DNA of 64,000 nucleotides from Periplaneta americana (Eukaryota > Arthropoda > Insecta > Blattodea > Blattidae), in NCBI RefSeq assembly GCF_040183065.1, contig NW_027185501.1:434001-498000 (forward strand), written 5' to 3'. Below are positions 55,541 through 64,000 of the stretch, in pieces. The notes beneath the pieces were generated by a model. It was not told where the DNA came from. It did not search any database and worked only from the letters and a program-made list of their open reading frames with translations. How positions within the stretch are numbered: position 1 is the first letter of the stretch; every line of letters starts with the position of its first letter. The position numbers were made by a program, and so were the translations under genes.

Positions 55541-55839
55541 CATTGTTTCACTGTGTGCCAAATTCTTAAATATTGTCTTATTTTGTGTCAAATCTTTTTA
55601 TGCTAGTATTATATTGTCCTGTTGTATGTAAAGCTTTAGATGTTGTTCTATCATGTGTTAAATTTTTAGAAGGCGTATATTTCCACAGATAAGACGAGGT
55701 ATAAATTTCGAGCACAGTATTATGGTTTTACTGTAGCTTATATCTGTCCTTCAAGACGAACCCCAAACTATGAATATGTGTGCTGCGTCACTTATGAGTT
55801 CGCGCTGAAATCATGGAAAAAAGTGGAAGTGGAAACAGT
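55541..55839. other. Intergenic up to the duplication edge
   Basis: No readable domain. The sequence diverges from that left of copy A, so 55840 is the left duplication boundary. Confidence 0.4.
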
Positions 55840-57385
55840 GAAGTTGACCACAGATACCTCTACTTCCGGTTTGTTATGGGAAATGGTATCTACTACCACC
55901 AATGGATTCTTTACTTAGGTTTTGGTTATCAAAATTGTTATATGAACAACCAGTATCATATTGTTTTTGAGAAAAAATGCTGATACAGTAATCACAGGTT
56001 GGCGTCGGTACCATACTGTTCTGATTAGGGGTGTGTAAAGTCTGAATATGACGAATAAATTGTAGGTTTCGTTTTAATTTCCAAGAAATATGGGAACAAG
56101 ACTGTTTGGTATTATGAATAAAGGTAAAATTCAATGTCTCAACTGTTCAGTTGAAATTTATGTAAAATGTTATAATATCAGACACCACTTCAATCTTGAA
56201 CATCAGAAGGATTTTGGCGAACATAAACTTATTCATAATAAATAGACAGTCAAATGAAGGTTCTTTTATCATCATTTATTTATACATAAAAGTTTAAAAT
56301 GGGATTGTTAAAAATGGTTTACATTAATGAAATAGTTGTTACATGCAATGAAGTAGTGTATTATTTTAAGTAATTTGTTGTGCAAGTTGAAATAGTAAGA
56401 AAGTTTTAAAAAATCCATAAGAATAATTTTTTAATGGAAAAGCCAACTCATAATCGCTAGATTACTAATTGAAAATGAAGTTCGATCAATTTATTGCATT
56501 TCAATCACATAAGCCGGTCATAGAGAACAATCCCCTTTTTCAAATGTCAGGTAAAACCAGCAAGGAATTGTATGAATTATTACCTAATAACAGGTCTCCT
56601 AACTTACGTAATTTCGCAACTGAGATGCTGGCAATCTCTGAATCCCCTTATGTCTGAGAACATTTCTTTTTTCTAAAGTGAATCCGATGAAAAATATTGC
56701 TTGTACACATCTAAAAACCTATCATCTCGTAACTGCTCTGCATTTATGTAGTAATAGTAGCCTATTCATCGTAATAATGACAGACTCATCCTGACCAAAC
56801 AGTATAGGCGATCTAACTTGTGAGTGATTATTTATAATGAGTATATTACATGTTCAGTGTAACTGTTTGCCACATTAATTTTGTATATCCCTAAGCAGAA
56901 GAAAAGCCAAGAAATATTGTTATGTCCATCCCTGCTCTACAAGAATACGAAATTTATAGACTCACAAAACCATACCCATTACACATACTGAACTTACACC
57001 CGCTGCTAATCAGGAACATACCCCACCAAGAATAACAGAAAGCCAGAAGATAGCGCAAGACCTCACTAGAATACAGAAGATAGTGCACATCACATCGAAA
57101 CTATGAAAGTCTAGTTTTTCAGGTAAAGCTCCTTGTGACGCAGACTTGAATAATTTCAAGGAAAAAATTGTTCTAGGGCCGGATATCGATCCCGGAACCT
57201 CTGGTTGAATGTACCAGTGCTCTACCAACTGAGCTACCCAGGAACTCCATCCGACACCATTTCAATTTTTCCCCTTATATGCACACAACTCGACAGGGCT
57301 GACAAGATGCCAGAGACCCACATTGAGTGCACACAAACTCTGTGTGACTTGGAATTGTGTTAGCGTACCTAGAATAACGTATATA

Positions 57386-58692
57386 CGAGGCGTGTTCTTA
57401 AAGTAAGTTCCAAAAGGGTGTAATAAGTAAACGGGAAGATATTTACAAACCATTTTTGTTGCATTGTATTCTCCACACTTCAATTACTTCTCAACATAAT
57501 CTCCACCATTATTGAGGCATTTATCGAGTCGTGGCACAAGTCTTTCTATCCCCTCATTGTAGAATTCGCCCGCCTGCGATGCGAATCACTCCCACACTGC
57601 TGTTTTCACTTCATTGTCGCCATCAAAACATTGACCACCGAGGAACTTCTTGAGGTGCAGGAAGAGATGAAAGTCACTCGGAGCCAAATCCGGGCTGTAG
57701 AGGGGATGGTCAATTTGTTCCCAGCCAAATTTCGAGATGAGATTTTGGGTGGCCGAGCTTTGTCATGAAGCAACACAACTCCGTCACTCAGCATCCCACA
57801 TCTCTTGTTCTGAATTGCGTGATGGAGCTTCTTCAAGGTCTGACAATAGGTTTCTCTATTAATGGTTTCACCCCAAGGCAAGAATTCGATGAGTAGGACT
57901 CCTTTTCTGTCCCAGAAAACAGTGCACATGTTCTTGTGTGTTGACATGGTTTGTTTGAATTTCTTTTTCCTTGGCGATGCAGTGTGCCTCCATTCCATGG
58001 ACTGCTGCTTCGATTCAGGTGTCATGTGAGACACCCAAGTCTCGTCACCCGTCACGATATGGTCAAGAAACTCATTGCCTTGCTCACTGTAACGTGTGAG
58101 AAAGCTCAATGCACTGGAAGCTCGTTTGGTTCTGTGTTCCTCGGTGAGCACCTTGGGTACTCATCGTGAGCACAATTTTCGATATCATAATCGATCTGTC
58201 ACAATTTTGTAGAGAACACTCCGCAACATTTGTGGAAAATTCATGGAAAGCAAAGAAATTGTGAACCTCCTGTCCTCATGAATTTTTTCATCGACAGCAC
58301 ACACCAAATCATCATTGATCAAAGATGGCCGACCGGTACGCTGGTCGTCATGCTCAGAGACGCGGCCCTCGAACTTCCTAACCCATCTCCTGACCATTCC
58401 ATCACTAAATCATCACCATACACCTCACAAAGTTGACGATGAATGTCAGCTAGTTTGATGTTTCTCGCATTCAAGAAACTGATAACAGACCGCATCTCAC
58501 AGTCGGCAGGGTACTTGATCACTTTAAACATTTCAACTGATCACAGCTAACCACACACACGGACTGAAGCTCTGAAACTGCATGCACAGCTTGCCTGAGG
58601 ACTGAAGAAGAAAACACACATGCACAAAATAACGATTGCAGCGATGCAACGGCTATAATTGAAAACGGAACTTACTTTAAGAACATGCTTCG
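57386..58692 (-). mobile_element. mariner transposon (copy B), 1307 bp, inactivated
   Basis: Duplicate of 3786-5090, with TA on both sides and the same inverted repeats. The transposase (minus) shows the same breaks: helix-turn-helix at 58531-58319, VRRWVRKFEGRVSEHDDQR at 58397, and a catalytic piece at 58151-57606 with VTGDETWVSHMTPESKQQ and LLHDKARP followed by the same frameshift. Shared lesions show that inactivation came before duplication. Confidence 0.92.
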
Positions 58693-58862
58693 TATTATGC
58701 CAGTCTAGTTTTTCAGGTAATGCTCCTTGTGAAATTATTCACATCGAAACTAGTCAAGAAAGGCAGAAATACGTAGTTTAATAGTAATACAGTGAAGTAT
58801 TCTATTTGAATAACTTAACAGTTCTTCAGTGAAATATGAACAATTAAAATTGCCTCTTACTT

Positions 58863-60727
58863 TTGAAAAAGCTTATATTAACAGATTTTCGTGAAGGAAA
58901 CTGTATTGACATATCTCTCATAAATGAAATGCATCTTACTGCAATTAGATGGTTGACAATAAGAAATTATATTATATATCGAAATGACGGACCAAGAACA
59001 CCACAGAGTGCCACTGCTATAGCAGTGAAATCTTCATTTCATTAAAGGCCATTCCCAACATCTTAATTCATCAATCTAGAAGCTTCCTTTATAGAAATTC
59101 CTATAAAGAACACAAATCTGCAAATTAGATACATTTACTGTTCCCCGAATTTGACATTATTAAAATCATATCTCTATTTACTTTGCTTTCTTTCAAATAT
59201 TTAGGCCTATATGCACGCTGGGGATTTTAATACTAAGAATATAAGTTAAAAAAAAAAATCCGTGGCGCTACAGCCCGTGAAGGGCCTAGACCGACCAGCT
59301 GGCTGCTGGCCTCACGCCCACATGCCGAAGCAGAGGTGGACGATCATCCAACCAGATTGGAGGTATCGTGCGGTTAGCACGATGATCCCCCCAGCCGTTA
59401 TAGCTGGTTTCGCAACCGGATTTCGCTACCTACCGTAGCTCCCCAAGTGCACCATGATGCTGGGTGAGCACCGGTCCCATACACTGGCCGAAATTTCATG
59501 AGAAAATTTCTTCCCCCATGAGGACTCGAACCAGTGCACATTCCGTAACACGAGTCCTAGGCGGGATGCCTTAGACCGTGACGCCACGGCGTGGGACAAG
59601 AATATAAGTTAGAATTCATCAATCACAACTTTCAGTGAAGAAATAGTTGTTGATCATTCAACTCAACATCATTGCAATATTATATCTCAACCTACACGTT
59701 TTCCATACATCAGTCATCGACCTGATTTATTGGATATTGCAGTAATTCATACAGTTACGGTATGATATTACTTTATGTAGAATCAATAGTAGCTCTAACT
59801 TCTGATCGTAACCCTGTTATTCTTATCTTGCACTATTCTTCAGCCTCAACAGCAATAAAAGTTAACAGTGGTGCTGACAATGATTGTAAAACTTACAAAG
59901 TCATTTCCATTCCTGGAATTATAAATCCTACGTGAAATGAAGATTTGGATATTGCAATGGATATGTACTTATATATCAACTATTAAATTTGCAGTCAAAA
60001 TAGCAACAAAATGATACGACTATTCATTCTAAACAAATCCAAGAATCAAAAGCCAGAAATAGTGGCAAAGAACTAGATCTGAGGCTGACAGAAATGTAGG
60101 CTATATGGTAATCAAAAAAACAGACTATGGGAAAACAAATGAGATAAAAATAAACAAATTTGAGGCTCATATTCGATATGCCGGACCCTCTAGTAATATT
60201 TGGTGTATCACAAAACATCTTAGTAAACCAACTATAAAATAATATATCTTCAGAATTCATTGGAATATCTACTGTCAACTTATGAACAAAACTGAAGCTC
60301 TTGGAAAGTACTTAAGGGACTATTTAGAGAACCCTCTATTCATGAATTGAACATTAATGAATAAATTAGTTCATAGAAAATATTAGAATAGGCCTACCTT
60401 ACACTACTCCTTCAGAAAAAAGAAGATACTGGTAATTAAAACTCTAAAATCGTTCAAAGCTCTGGGATTTGACAAAATAAATAATCTTGCTTTGAAAATA
60501 ATGTCCCGTAAGACAGTACCTATACCACATCACTAAGCTGTTTAACACAGTACTCAGGTTGGAATATTGTCAAAAAATGTAAACATCCAAAAATAATTAC
60601 AACTAAAGCCAACAGAATAGAAGACGTATCATTCCACTAGAGCACCTATGACAAATTTTTGGATAAAAAATTATTATGAAAGGAATTGATCAAATAATAG
60701 ACTTGGGGCTTATTTAATAGAATACTA
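58863..60727 (+). pseudogene. Jockey-like LINE, degenerate endonuclease and RT start (copy B)
   Basis: Here the endonuclease start is open for 61 codons: LILTDFREGNCIDISLINEM, HLTAIRWLTIRNYIIYRNDG, TPQSATAIAVKSSFH. It confirms the reading of copy A, where a stop interrupts the same stretch. After the SINE it continues as in copy A to the RT start near 60470. Confidence 0.75.
59249..59597 (-). mobile_element. tRNA-derived SINE (copy B)
   Basis: Duplicate of 5647-5995, with the same 14-bp flanks AAGAATATAAGTTA at 59235-59248 and 59598-59611. Confidence 0.9.
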
Positions 60728-61019
60728 GTTACTTAGAATATAATGTATTTAATTACTAAGCAAATAACATACTACTAATTCAGTCAGTAATGCATAACAC
60801 ACTAGAATAGTTACTTGTAAATAAGACGTTGAATTTATTTTAAGAGATACATAATTAATTATTTTGTAGTCACACTCTAGCTCACTAGATTTTCTCTCTT
60901 CTGAGTCTTGATGCTGCCTCTCTTCCAGTAGGTCTCCAGGCACATGAAACAAGAGAAAACAGAAGGGCAGTACTCACAAGAATGAATGGTTAAGATTTAA
61001 AACTTTATATTTAAATATT

Positions 61020-63388
61020 AGTTCACAAAGTGCAGTCATAGAGAACGGTTGTGTAGTAAGCAGCATATGCAAGTAGGTTAGCGTGTGAAGAAGGTATGGG
61101 CGACGACCTAAAATCTTACAGGGCGCGAATCGGGTGCTTCAATGCAGGGCAGTGTTGCAGATGTTCAAAAGGTGAATATGCTATAGTGTCGGATAGAATC
61201 AACATATTTGTGGCCGCGGCTGTTTTATCAATTCTACTGATTATTGGAAATGTGGAGTTAAACCCTGGGCCTGGAGATACAGAAGGAAGAGTCTTCAGTG
61301 ATGAAGTGTTTCAAAGAGAATGGATAAACTACATGAAAGAAACGAGAGAAGACAGACTAAAGGCAAGTGTTCTACTAAACAAAGTAGCAAGTGATATAGA
61401 TACATTAGTAAACAGGTACACTGAAGTGGAAAAGAAGTTAAAGGAGGTTATCCAAGAGCAGGTGGTGTTAAAATCGATAGTTAAAAAATGGGAAGATGAT
61501 AGTAGAATTAATAACATTGTAATTTATGGTGTTGAAGTGTGCAATCATGAAAAAGGAATTGATACTAGTTACGTGGTGTTAGAATTATTAACTAAGTATT
61601 TCAGTCTAAACTTGGACATAAGTGCGATAAATAACGCGTATAGAGTAGGTAAGGGAAATAAAAGACCAATTATTGTGAAATTGAACAGTTACTTTATCAA
61701 AGAACACATCATTGCCAATACTCATCAACTCAAAGGCACAAATATATTCATACAAAATGACTTTGCAAAAGAAATTAGAGAGAAACGAAAGAAGTTAATT
61801 CCAATATTAAAAGAAGCTCGAGGTAAAGGATTTAGCGCAACTTTAGTAAAAGATAAAATGCAGATAAACGGAAACATAGTTAACGTAGAGTCCTTAAATA
61901 ATCAAAACATTGAGGATTTATTCAGTTGCGGTAACAAGAACAGAAATAAGGAAATAGAGACTTGTGGAAATAGAGCATCATCTACACCACACGTAAACAG
62001 AAGAAGTGCATCACGAAACAGGAAGTCTAGAAGCGTAGAGAGGACTAATAAGAATAGTAACTCATCAAGTGGGCAGAAGAAATCAGAAATAACAAATAGA
62101 AGAATTGATGAGCTTACGGGAGTGAATGATATTAGAGCATACCTAAGTAAACTAGAGAACACTGTTTTCACAGATCCCTTTAGAAGAAAGAAGAATGAAG
62201 AAGGAAAACCTAGTATGGAAGAAGATGCTGGAACCAGTGAAGATGCTGTTTGGGGAGCTGAGGCACAGACTGAGAGAACGACCAGTGAGGGTAGGCTGAG
62301 GCGCGCAAGTGAAAACTCAACAAGGAGAAGCGATTGTGGATCAACCGGCAAAGTCAGCGCAAGTGAAGAGCAATTTATAAGAATGCCACATGCCGTTGGT
62401 AGTCCGGGGTGCGCGAGAGGAAGTGCTACAATATGGAGGAGCTGTGTGATACCGACCGATGGAGTAGGAGAAGGTGACGAACAGTTATTAAGAGGTAAAT
62501 TGACAAATAGAAACTCTATCAGAAATAAAGTAGATTCAATCAAAACTATAGATACTGAACGAAACTACCTACTAAGAGATAGGCATCAGCAAAGACTAAA
62601 TTTTCCTAAAATTAGAAACACTTATTATTAATTAAATTAGATAAGCAGACAGGTTTTGAAAATAAGATAGAATTACATCAAGGTTTTAAAACAATAAAAA
62701 TTGAAAATAGAGAATTAAGGTAGTTATTAATGTATTCAGATAGCTATATTATTTAGTAAAGGTTCAGAAGATAATTTTGACTTTATAAATTGCTTTACTA
62801 ATATGTCTTAATTTCAATAATAATGCATTTATAATAAATTTAGTAGGCATTATAATAGTAATGAATTGATAATGAGTACATGTGACACAATAATGAAACT
62901 AAATTGAGGTTGATTATGTAAGCAACTTGTCAAGTTTGTTTTTAAGCAGGTATGCGGTAGTCTTCATTGAAGTTACGCAAACGTTTCTGCTGACAAGGAA
63001 ATATTGTAAGAAATAAAGACTACATATAGAATGTATTGAGTCAGCTAATTCAGGTTCATGACTTACAATATGTCGACATCTGATCACCTAATTGGAATAA
63101 TAAGTTATTATTAAAGTAAGACCTAAATAATTACAATTAAATTGTGAAAAGGAGCAGATAAAATAAGGTTTAATGTCTTAATGGTTATCACGATTGGTTT
63201 AAACATGCACTAAAACCAGACGTAACTGCAAGTTTGAACCAATAAATTATTGAGATTTGTGATGAAATAATGAGTCTAGGAAATTGTATATTTAGTACGT
63301 AGAACTACATTTGTTTATAGATCTTTTGTTATATTATTAAGTTTTGTACTTGTGAACTATATCAATAAATCAAAATCAATCAACCCAT
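61020..63388 (+). mobile_element. ORF1-only (HAL1-like) retroelement, 2369 bp, perfect 21-bp target duplication
   Basis: A 21-bp A/T-rich direct repeat (60999-61019 and 63389-63409, starting AAAACTTTATAT) flanks it exactly, and copy A shows the empty site at 8038-8058. The long target duplication and absence of inverted repeats indicate LINE-type integration. Contents: a 76-bp leader, one intact ORF of 511 codons (ORF1 type) and 757 bp of 3' sequence with no reverse transcriptase motif, ending AATAAATCAAAATCAATCAA CCC. An element with ORF1 but no ORF2 parallels mammalian HAL1 half-LINEs and would depend on another LINE's RT. Confidence 0.88.
61096..62631 (+). CDS. Retrotransposon ORF1 protein with 2A-like motif
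   Basis: RNA-binding chaperone-like protein of a LINE. The start is ATG at 61096 (AAGGTATGG; G at -3 and +4). In order: a Cys-rich N-terminus (residues 14-24, CFNAGQCCRCS); a hydrophobic stretch (36-50) leading directly into GNVELNPGP (51-59), a 2A-like ribosome-skipping motif with N in place of the usual D; a coiled coil (about 75-125, NRYTEVEKKLKEVIQEQVVL); an RRM-like core (INNIVIYGVEVCNHEKGIDT; NNAYRVGKGNKRPIIVKLNS); a C-terminal domain (FIQNDFAKEIREKRKKLIPI; KDKMQINGNIVNVESL); then a basic, Ser-rich tail without known domains. There is no stop or shift. The shorter relative at 24592-25597 is broken. If skipping works, residues 1-58 would be released as a separate peptide, or act as a signal sequence. 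Confidence 0.88.
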   Translation: MGDDLKSYRARIGCFNAGQCCRCSKGEYAIVSDRINIFVAAAVLSILLIIGNVELNPGPGDTEGRVFSDEVFQREWINYMKETREDRLKASVLLNKVASDIDTLVNRYTEVEKKLKEVIQEQVVLKSIVKKWEDDSRINNIVIYGVEVCNHEKGIDTSYVVLELLTKYFSLNLDISAINNAYRVGKGNKRPIIVKLNSYFIKEHIIANTHQLKGTNIFIQNDFAKEIREKRKKLIPILKEARGKGFSATLVKDKMQINGNIVNVESLNNQNIEDLFSCGNKNRNKEIETCGNRASSTPHVNRRSASRNRKSRSVERTNKNSNSSSGQKKSEITNRRIDELTGVNDIRAYLSKLENTVFTDPFRRKKNEEGKPSMEEDAGTSEDAVWGAEAQTERTTSEGRLRRASENSTRRSDCGSTGKVSASEEQFIRMPHAVGSPGCARGSATIWRSCVIPTDGVGEGDEQLLRGKLTNRNSIRNKVDSIKTIDTERNYLLRDRHQQRLNFPKIRNTYY

Positions 63389-63409
63389 AAAACTTTATAT
63401 TTAAATATT

Positions 63410-64000
63410 CCTTTGTGCACATTGGCATGTATATTTTTAACAGATTTCTTAAACATACTATTGTCATGTACCTTGACATGTGGGGGAAGTTTATTATATA
63501 AATTACTGCCAGTATGTGTAGGGGTATTGAGAGTTTGGCAAGTCTGTGATAATTCAAATGTATATTATTGATGTCCTAGTATTGTGCTCGTGATATTCTG
63601 AATTTATTTTAAAAGAATTAAAATTTTTATGAATAAAGTATACCATTTCTAGGATATAAACACAGGGTACCGGTAAAATTTTAAGTTCCTTGAAAAGTCC
63701 TTTACTTTCTGTGCGAATGGATACTTCATAATTTTAACTATTCGTTTTTGTAGTTTAAGTATAAGAGAAGATTTTGATGATTATCCCCAGAATATGATAC
63801 CATATGATATGACTGAATGTACATAGCCAAAATAAACTGACAATAGTAGCTCAATGGGTGATATTTTTTAAAGGACTCGGAATACATAGCATAGTCGAGA
63901 TATTTTTTCTGTTAAGAACTGAATGTGGCTTTCCCATATCAGGTCTGTATCAACCCAGATACCTAGAAATTTTGTGTTTTTAACTTCTTTAATTATGGTG
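63410..64000 (-). pseudogene. Jockey-like LINE, RT C-terminal remnant (copy B)
   Basis: Duplicate of 8059-8663: FPHMSRYMTIVCLRNLLK, an LFKELKILP block near 63690 and a damaged SYGI block near 63800 can be followed on the minus strand. It is cut by the window end. Copy B lacks 13 bp present in copy A near 8080. Confidence 0.75.

Larger units (their letters stand above)
55840..64000 (+). repeat. Segmental duplication, copy B (continues beyond window)
   Basis: Matches 2239-8663 in order and orientation. It includes the small ORF at 56475-56657, the tRNA-like head at 57176-57248, the mariner, the SINE and the LINE pieces. It lacks the 616-bp element (empty site ACTAG|TTAC at 60724) and contains the extra insertion 61020-63388. 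Confidence 0.93.

Noticed and set aside
61902..62543. 213-codon minus-strand ORF
   Set aside because: Antisense shadow of the intact ORF1 frame.
1..64000. Endogenous virus or LTR retrotransposon
   Set aside because: I found no LTR pair, no aspartic protease-integrase order, and no viral structural or replication protein that I could support.

Overview
This window looks like AT-rich nuclear DNA from an insect with a large, transposon-laden genome. The families, the tRNA-headed SINEs and the short GT-AG introns suggest a cockroach- or termite-like (polyneopteran) source. That assignment is inference from recognised families, not from a search. There are no bacterial operons, rRNA genes or CRISPR arrays. 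I found no clearly cellular protein-coding gene. The best candidate for host coding sequence is a 120-bp exon-like segment at 27705-27824.

Layout. 1-2238: a 5'-truncated Jockey-like LINE (minus) abutting a broken Tc1-like transposase. 2239-8663: copy A of a direct segmental duplication holding a mariner, a SINE, degenerate Jockey-like LINE pieces and tRNA-like heads. Copy B starts at 55840 and runs off the window end. 8800-13476: remnants of DNA transposons, including a pogo/Tigger-like transposase. 13477-19600: one RTE-type LINE (minus) split by two later DNA transposons, a 677-bp palindromic mariner foldback and a 2.2-kb CACTG-ended element. 19690-25640: SINEs and LINE fragments, including an L1-type ORF1 protein. 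25620-27830 and 34524-41096: three copies of an intron-plus-exon block, one with a clean 40-codon exon. 28413-31500: a TTAA-flanked MITE and a P-element transposase remnant. 31800-39540: an R2-type reverse transcriptase, an RNase H tail and a LOA/R1-type LINE. 41100-50440: scattered LINE tails, tRNA-like heads, a minisatellite and a non-autonomous hAT. 50521-53330: an apparently complete Harbinger transposon with two genes. 53690-55540: a Penelope-like element broken by a SINE, and a hAT fragment. 61020-63388: an ORF1-only retroelement with a 2A-like motif.

The two most notable units are the Harbinger and the ORF1-only retroelement. The Harbinger (50521-53330) has a nuclease ORF with its catalytic residues visible and a convergent five-exon Myb/SANT-like gene. 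The retroelement (61020-63388) has an intact 511-codon ORF, a 2A-like motif, no reverse transcriptase and a perfect 21-bp target-site duplication, resembling mammalian half-LINE (HAL1) elements. Duplication copy A is the empty site for this insertion, and copy B is the empty site for the 616-bp element at 7149-7764, so both boundaries are known to the base.

Most coding sequence here belongs to selfish elements whose parts act together only within an element: nuclease plus Myb protein in the Harbinger, and endonuclease plus reverse transcriptase in the LINEs. The SINEs presumably depend on LINE machinery.
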